Notes under the pieces: model-generated
What the model was told of the DNA's origin: nothing
The model's database searches: none
Seen by the model: only the letters and a program-made list of their open reading frames with translations
Shown: in pieces, positions 13,329 to 17,117 of the stretch
How positions within the stretch are numbered: position 1 is the stretch's first letter
Layout of the letters: each line of letters starts with the position of its first letter
Assembly (NCBI GenBank): GCA_016201185.1
Contig: JACQDG010000340.1
Coordinates: 1 to 17,117 of the forward strand
Reading direction: 5' to 3'
DNA length: 17,117 nt
DNA from: Acidobacteriota bacterium
GTDB taxonomy: Bacteria > Acidobacteriota > Terriglobia > Bryobacterales > JACQDG01
Translations under genes and position numbers: made by a program

Positions 13329-14267
13329 ATGGCCGGTAAAATCGTCGCTCTGGCGGGCGGGGTGGGCGCGGCGCGTTTCCTGGAGGGGCTGGCCTCGGTC
13401 GTTGCGCCGTCGCGAATCTACATCGTGGGGAACACCGGTGACGATGCCGAGATCCACGGGCTTCCGATTTGCCCGGACCTGGACACCGTCAGCTATACCC
13501 TGGCCGGCCTCGCCCATCCCGAGCGCGGCTGGGGCATCCGCGGCGACACGTTTCATTGCCTGCAGGCGCTCACGCGGCTAAGGGCCGCAACATGGTTCCA
13601 GCTCGGAGATCGCGATGTGGCCACGCACCTCTACCGTCGCGAGCGCCTCCGGCAGGGAGCGACGCTCAGCCAGGTGACTCGGGAAATCCGCGCGGCGCTG
13701 GGCATCCGGGCTGAAATGGTCCCCATGTCGGACAGCCCGGTGCGGACGCGGATTATCACCCGGCGCGGGGAACTCGAGTTCCAGAATTATTTCGTGCGGC
13801 GCAAGGCGCGGGATGCGGTGCTAGGCGTTCGGTACGAGGGGGCGGAGCAGGCCCGGCCGGCGCCTGGGGTGCTCGAAGCGATTCATGGGGCCGCCGGGAT
13901 CGTGGTGTGCCCGTCGAATCCCATCATTAGTATCGGGCCGATCCTGGCGGTGCCGGGCATCCGCGAGGCCCTGCGGCAAACACCCGCGCCGGTGGCCGCC
14001 ATCTCGCCGATCGTGGGTGGACGAGCGCTGAAAGGTCCCGCAGCCCGTATGATGAAGAGCATGGGATGGCGGGCCTCAGCCGCGCAGGTGGCCGAGCTCT
14101 ACCGCGACTTTCTCGACGTGTTTGTGCTCGACGGCGTGGACCGGGACGAGGCCAGGAGGGTCGAGGCGCTGGGCATTCGTACTGTGGTGACTAACACGAT
14201 TATGAGCGGCGTGCCGCAAAAGAAGGCTCTGGCCCGAACCGTGCTTAAGGCCTTGGAACTGGCATGA
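13329..14267 (+). CDS. cofD: 2-phospho-L-lactate transferase CofD (FbiA type)
   Basis: A 312-residue enzyme that joins the phospho-lactate-type moiety of the CofC product to FO, giving F420-0 or its dehydro form. The N-terminus carries the nucleotide-binding signature GGVGAAR (10-16) and NTGDDAEIHGLPICPDLDTVSY (35-56), whose acidic residues bind the metal and FO. Later conserved segments are GWGIRGDTFHCLQAL, FQLGDRDVATHLYR, PSNPIISIGPILAVPGI and AAISPIVGGRALKGPAARMM. Length and motif order are normal. The ATG at 13329 starts the first strand directly and lies one base after the npdG stop. Its stop overlaps cofC (ATGA, 14264-14267). Archaeal and mycobacterial forms differ in the moiety transferred, and this sequence does not settle which is used. 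Confidence 0.95.
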   Translation: MAGKIVALAGGVGAARFLEGLASVVAPSRIYIVGNTGDDAEIHGLPICPDLDTVSYTLAGLAHPERGWGIRGDTFHCLQALTRLRAATWFQLGDRDVATHLYRRERLRQGATLSQVTREIRAALGIRAEMVPMSDSPVRTRIITRRGELEFQNYFVRRKARDAVLGVRYEGAEQARPAPGVLEAIHGAAGIVVCPSNPIISIGPILAVPGIREALRQTPAPVAAISPIVGGRALKGPAARMMKSMGWRASAAQVAELYRDFLDVFVLDGVDRDEARRVEALGIRTVVTNTIMSGVPQKKALARTVLKALELA

Positions 14268-14905
14268 TCTTTGCCTTGCTGCCGGTAAAGGCCCCGCCGC
14301 AGGCCAAGCAGCGGCTGAACGGTTTTCTCTCCGCCGCCGAACGGGAAGCGCTGGCCCGCATCATGTATGAAGACGTGCTGGCGGTTCTGTGCGCGTCGCG
14401 GGGACTCGATCGGATCGTGGTGGTCACGAGCGATGAAGCCACGGACCGCCATGCCCGCGGGTCGGGGGCTCTTGTTTTCGAAGAGCAGGAACAACGGAGC
14501 CACAGCCACTCGGCCGACGCCGCCGCCCGCCGGGCGACGGAGATGGGCGCACGGACAATACTGCTCATTCCTATCGACGTCCCTCTCGTCACTCCGGCGG
14601 AAATCGAGGAACTGATCGCCGCGGCGGCCGAGGCCGGCGTGGTGATCGTGCCCTCTTCGGACGGGACAGGCACCAACGCCCTGGCGCGGACTCCCCCGGA
14701 CGCCATCCGGAGCCGCTTCGGCCCGGGCAGCTTTCGCGCCCACCTGGATCAGGCCAAGTCCCTCGGTCGGACGGTGAAAGTGCTGCGCCCTCCGGGTCTG
14801 GTCTTCGATGTCGATACGCCGGACGACGCAGCGGAGCTATTGGCCCGCGCCCCCCACTCTCGAGCGGCGCAAGTGGTGCGGTCGAAATGGGCATTGAAAT
14901 CATAG
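14264..14905 (+). CDS. cofC: CofC/FbiD-type phospho-lactate or PEP guanylyltransferase
   Basis: A 213-residue nucleotidyltransferase that activates a three-carbon phosphate with GTP for CofD. It starts with the family signature LPVKAPPQAKQRL (6-18), the GTP-binding loop. Then come RIVVVTSDEA, the central LLIPIDVPLVTPAEIEEL with the metal-binding Asp, and VVIVPSSDGTGTNAL, where SDGTGTNAL is the substrate-binding loop. The end PPGLVFDVDTPDDAAEL is also diagnostic. Known homologues accept 2-phospholactate (archaea), phosphoenolpyruvate (mycobacteria) or 3-phosphoglycerate (some proteobacteria); I cannot choose between them by eye. Its start overlaps the cofD stop and its last 19 bases overlap cofE, consistent with strong translational coupling. 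Confidence 0.93.
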   Translation: MIFALLPVKAPPQAKQRLNGFLSAAEREALARIMYEDVLAVLCASRGLDRIVVVTSDEATDRHARGSGALVFEEQEQRSHSHSADAAARRATEMGARTILLIPIDVPLVTPAEIEELIAAAAEAGVVIVPSSDGTGTNALARTPPDAIRSRFGPGSFRAHLDQAKSLGRTVKVLRPPGLVFDVDTPDDAAELLARAPHSRAAQVVRSKWALKS

Positions 14906-15621
14906 GGCTCACCGGCATCCCTGAAGTGCAAAGGGGTGATGACTTGGCAGAGCTGATCCGCCGGGCGGCCGCCGGGGAGAGCCGGCCTCTCGACCGCAGC
15001 GTCATCCTCGTTGTCGCGCAGAAGATCGTATCCAAGTCAGAGGGGGCGGTGGTCGATCTGCGCACGGTGGAACCCTCGGCCCTGGCGCGGGAATGGGCCG
15101 ACCAATGGGGCAAGGATGCCCGGCTGATCGAGGTGATCCTCCGGGAGTCCCGCCGCATCGTCAAGATGGACCGCGGCGTATTGATCGCCGAAACGCGGCA
15201 CGGATTCGTGATGGCCAACGCCGGGGTGGATCAATCCAATGTTCCCGGTGAGGAGTATGTCACCGTGCTGCCAGACGACCCGGACGCTTCGGCGCGCCGC
15301 CTGCAGAACGCCCTGGGCTGCGGGGCCGTAATCATTGCTGATACCTTTGGAAGGCCGTGGCGGGAAGGACTGGTGAACGTGGCGGTCGGCGTTTCGGGCC
15401 TGACGGCCCTGGAGGATTACCGCGGGCTTCCCGACCGCTGCGGGCGGCCGCTCGAGAGCACAGTCATCGCCCTGGCCGACGAACTGGCCGCGGCGGCGGG
15501 TCTCGTGATGCGCAAGGCCGCGGGGGCGCCCGTGGCGCTGATTTCCGGCCTGGAATGGAAGCCGGCCGAGGGGTCGGCGCGCGCCCTGATCCGCCCCGCC
15601 GGGCAGGACCTGTTTCGCTAA
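14887..15621 (+). CDS. cofE: F420-0:L-glutamate ligase CofE, single-domain
   Basis: A 244-residue GTP-dependent ligase that adds gamma-linked glutamates to F420-0. Conserved features are GIPEVQRGDDLAELI (10-24), SVILVVAQKIVSKSEGAVVDL (38-58), the metal/nucleotide region ANAGVDQSNVPGEEYV (110-125) and DTFGRPWREGLVNVAVGVSG (152-171). The end ALIRPAGQDLFR is where mycobacterial FbiB would continue into a nitroreductase-like domain; here the protein stops, so it is the single-domain archaeal type. In FbiB that extra domain reduces dehydro-F420-0, so if this organism uses phosphoenolpyruvate it needs a separate reductase. Start 14887 overlaps cofC by 19 bp. It is the last gene of the operon and converges on the TGSG-repeat gene after 7 bp. 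Confidence 0.94.
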   Translation: MGIEIIGLTGIPEVQRGDDLAELIRRAAAGESRPLDRSVILVVAQKIVSKSEGAVVDLRTVEPSALAREWADQWGKDARLIEVILRESRRIVKMDRGVLIAETRHGFVMANAGVDQSNVPGEEYVTVLPDDPDASARRLQNALGCGAVIIADTFGRPWREGLVNVAVGVSGLTALEDYRGLPDRCGRPLESTVIALADELAAAAGLVMRKAAGAPVALISGLEWKPAEGSARALIRPAGQDLFR

Positions 15622-15628
15622 GCTTCGG

Positions 15629-16612
15629 CTACTCGATGTGAATGTTGCCGGAGCCGGTGCTCACGTCGAGCAACGCCCCGCCGTTGCGGACTTTGCCTTC
15701 GATTCGCCGGGGGCTGATGGTGCCCTGGACGGTTACCGGGTGACCGACCTCGACGCGGCCCGAGCCGGTGTGGGCCCGCAGGTCGAAGCCAGCCTGTGAG
15801 GGAAGGCGGACCGTCACGCTGCCCGAGCCGGCATCCAGGCGCCAGTCCCCGGTCGGCTCGCCTTGCGCTGTTATATTCCCGCTGCCGGTATGCGCCCGCA
15901 GGGAGCCCCGCACGCCTGCCACTTCTACGCTGCCGGAGCCGGTTCTTACCTCGACGTTGCCGGAAGCGGTCTGTTCCAGCCGCACATTCCCGCTGCCGGT
16001 CTCAGCTTGGAGCGGACCAGCGATACCCGCGCCTCGGATTCCTCCACTGCCCGTGTGGGCCGAGACCCGTCCCTTAATGACATCCATCCGGACGTCGCCG
16101 GAGCCGGTGGAAGCGCGCACTTCATTGCTGATATTGTTGATGGTGATGCTGCCGGAGCCCGTGCCGGCGCTCACCGGCCCGTGGATTCCTTCTACGGTCT
16201 GGCTTCCGGAGCCCGTTTGCGAAGCCAGCCGGGTCTCCACCGGGGTGACGATCTCGTAGCTGATCGAGACGTTGCGCCGCAGTTCTTCGTCATCGATGCG
16301 GCCGATGCGGATGACGTTGCCGCTCTGCTCGATGGGCGGATTGGTTTCCAGGCGGCGAACTTTGTCCTCCGCGTCCAGGCCGCCGCGCCAGTCGCTGCGG
16401 GCGTGGATGCGACCATGGATCTGCACGGCGCCGGCGTCGCCGTTGTGTACGCTGATGCTGCCCGAGCCTGTTTTTACTTCCAGTTCCACCGCGCCTGTGA
16501 CCTTCAGGGTCCGGTCGAATGATCCCTCGGCCGCCGCAAGGAGGGATAGAGGAAGAGCCGCGGCGATCGCTAGCATGGCCAAGAACTGTCCCCGTTCGAA
16601 TTGACTTTTCAT
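15629..16612 (-). CDS. Exported beta-solenoid protein of 18-residue TGSG repeats
   Basis: A 327-residue protein in the DUF4097/putative-adhesin style. Residues about 1-29 are a signal peptide (basic start, then FLAMLAIAAALPLSLLAAA). A TGSG motif first appears at 48, then from 133 it recurs at 133, 151, 169, 187, 205, 224, 242, 261 (as AGSG), 282 and 319. Thus eight successive steps are 18-21 residues, five of them exactly 18. Each unit is a turn (TGSG) plus two short strands such as NVRLEQ or SVEVAG. This predicts a regular solenoid with the turns stacked. No catalytic residues are seen. AGGAGA lies five bases before ATG 16612. It follows the ABC ATPase gene by 29 bp on the same strand, so they are likely co-transcribed. 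Role unknown; surface structure or ligand binding is inference. Confidence 0.82.
   Translation of the reverse strand: MKSQFERGQFLAMLAIAAALPLSLLAAAEGSFDRTLKVTGAVELEVKTGSGSISVHNGDAGAVQIHGRIHARSDWRGGLDAEDKVRRLETNPPIEQSGNVIRIGRIDDEELRRNVSISYEIVTPVETRLASQTGSGSQTVEGIHGPVSAGTGSGSITINNISNEVRASTGSGDVRMDVIKGRVSAHTGSGGIRGAGIAGPLQAETGSGNVRLEQTASGNVEVRTGSGSVEVAGVRGSLRAHTGSGNITAQGEPTGDWRLDAGSGSVTVRLPSQAGFDLRAHTGSGRVEVGHPVTVQGTISPRRIEGKVRNGGALLDVSTGSGNIHIE
15641..16470. repeat. 54-bp-period DNA repeat coding for the TGSG units
   Basis: The plus-strand word GCCGGAGCCGGT and close variants recur through the region (for example near 15647, 15936, 16096, 16150), commonly 54-57 bp apart. They are the reverse complement of Thr-Gly-Ser-Gly codons. 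Flanking bases differ between units, so the array is old and diverged rather than a fresh tandem duplication, but the shared core could support recombination or replication slippage. Confidence 0.7.
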
Positions 16613-16641
16613 GTTGTTCTCCTATGAGGAACCACTGGCGC

Positions 16642-17117
16642 TCAGTTCATCGCTGCTTGATGAACGGTTTCCTCCACCACCCGCCCGTCAAACAGATGAA
16701 TGGTGCGATCGGCGAACTGGGCGTAGCGCGGATCGTGGGTCACCATGCAAATGGTGGCGCCTTCCTGGTGCAGTTGCTCGAGCAGGGTCATCACCGCCTC
16801 GCCGTTTTGGGAATCGAGGTTACCAGTGGGCTCATCGGCCAGCAGGATCAGCGGCCGCCCCGCCAGCGCCCGGGCCACGGCCACGCGCTGCTGCTGGCCG
16901 CCGGAAAGCTGGGAGGGGTAGTGCTTGATGCGGTGCGCCATTCCCACTTTTTCCAGCGCCTCCAGCACTCGCGACTTGCGCTCGGCGCCGGGCATACCAC
17001 GATAGGTCAGAGGCAGCTCGACATTCTCAAACACGGTGAGATCGCCGATCAGGTTGAAGGCCTGAAAAATGAACCCGATCTCCCGGTTACGGATGCAGGC
17101 TCGCTCCCCCAGTTTCA
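16642..17117 (-). CDS. ABC transporter ATP-binding protein, MacB/LolD type (5' partial)
   Basis: The visible 157 residues are the C-terminal two-thirds of an ABC ATPase; the Walker A part lies beyond the window edge. Reading in from the edge, RNREIGFIFQAFNLIGDLTVFENVELPL contains the Q-loop glutamine. Then come the signature LSGGQQQRVAVARAL, Walker B LILLADEPTGNLD with its catalytic Glu, and the H-loop MVTHDP. The ADEPTGNLDSQNGEAVMTLL and FNLIGDLTVFENVELPL segments match the MacB/LolD/FtsE-like subfamily that drives export or lipoprotein release rather than import. The partner permease would be outside the window. The frame stays open to the edge, so an internal GTG at 17034 is not the start. 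The TGSG-repeat gene follows after 29 bp. Confidence 0.93.
   Translation of the reverse strand, partial: KLGERACIRNREIGFIFQAFNLIGDLTVFENVELPLTYRGMPGAERKSRVLEALEKVGMAHRIKHYPSQLSGGQQQRVAVARALAGRPLILLADEPTGNLDSQNGEAVMTLLEQLHQEGATICMVTHDPRYAQFADRTIHLFDGRVVEETVHQAAMN

Noticed and set aside
15641..16470. CRISPR array suggested by evenly spaced GCCGGAGCCGGT words
   Set aside because: The words are codons of a continuous coding frame, the repeats are short and variable, and there are no unique spacers or cas genes.

Overview
The window is GC-rich, densely packed bacterial chromosome. It probably comes from an acidobacterium of the Bryobacterales/Solibacter type. That placement is inferred from gene style: large Ser/Thr kinases carrying TPR or TolB/WD40-like sensor halves, ECF sigma/anti-sigma/DUF4097-like operons, PEGA-domain proteins and vapBC pairs. 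No rRNA, tRNA, transposase or CRISPR array is visible. TGA is a normal stop for several genes here, so the standard code applies.

Layout. (1) 1-960: the 3' end of an unrecognised gene, then a vapB/vapC-type toxin-antitoxin pair with a GTGA stop/start overlap and a likely operator-promoter. (2) 985-2067, minus strand: the ribosome-assembly GTPase RsgA. (3) 2312-5421: an envelope-signalling operon of ECF sigma factor, membrane zinc-finger anti-sigma factor with a HEAT-like C-terminus, and two exported DUF4097-like proteins. The two DUF4097-like genes are separated by a 10-bp-unit dispersed repeat, and a decayed copy follows the second. (4) 5458-8800, minus strand: a probable operon of TPR Ser/Thr kinase, EamA permease and PPOX-type F420-dependent oxidoreductase. 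(5) 8894-11584: a divergently oriented Ser/Thr kinase with a PD40/TolB propeller. An in-frame TGA stands where Trp is expected, with 113 further open codons after it. (6) 11663-12553, minus strand: an exported PEGA-domain protein. (7) 12671-15621: a compact coenzyme F420 operon, npdG-cofD-cofC-cofE, with overlapping or nearly touching genes. (8) 15629-17117, minus strand: an ABC transporter ATPase (5' end outside the window) followed by an exported protein built of regular 18-residue TGSG repeats.

How the parts fit. Two themes recur. One is coenzyme F420: CofC, CofD and CofE make the cofactor tail, NpdG exchanges electrons between NADPH and F420, and the PPOX protein is a candidate user; FO synthase is not in the window. 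The other is envelope sensing: an ECF/anti-sigma pair, two membrane kinases with different sensor halves, and three exported beta-repeat proteins, two in the ECF operon and one beside an ABC exporter ATPase.

Most interesting points: the TGA-interrupted kinase, the 18-residue solenoid with its 54-bp DNA periodicity, the sigma/HEAT-anti-sigma/double DUF4097 operon, the F420 cluster with a single-domain CofE, and the direct-repeat operator of the vapBC pair. No system here is clearly without precedent.
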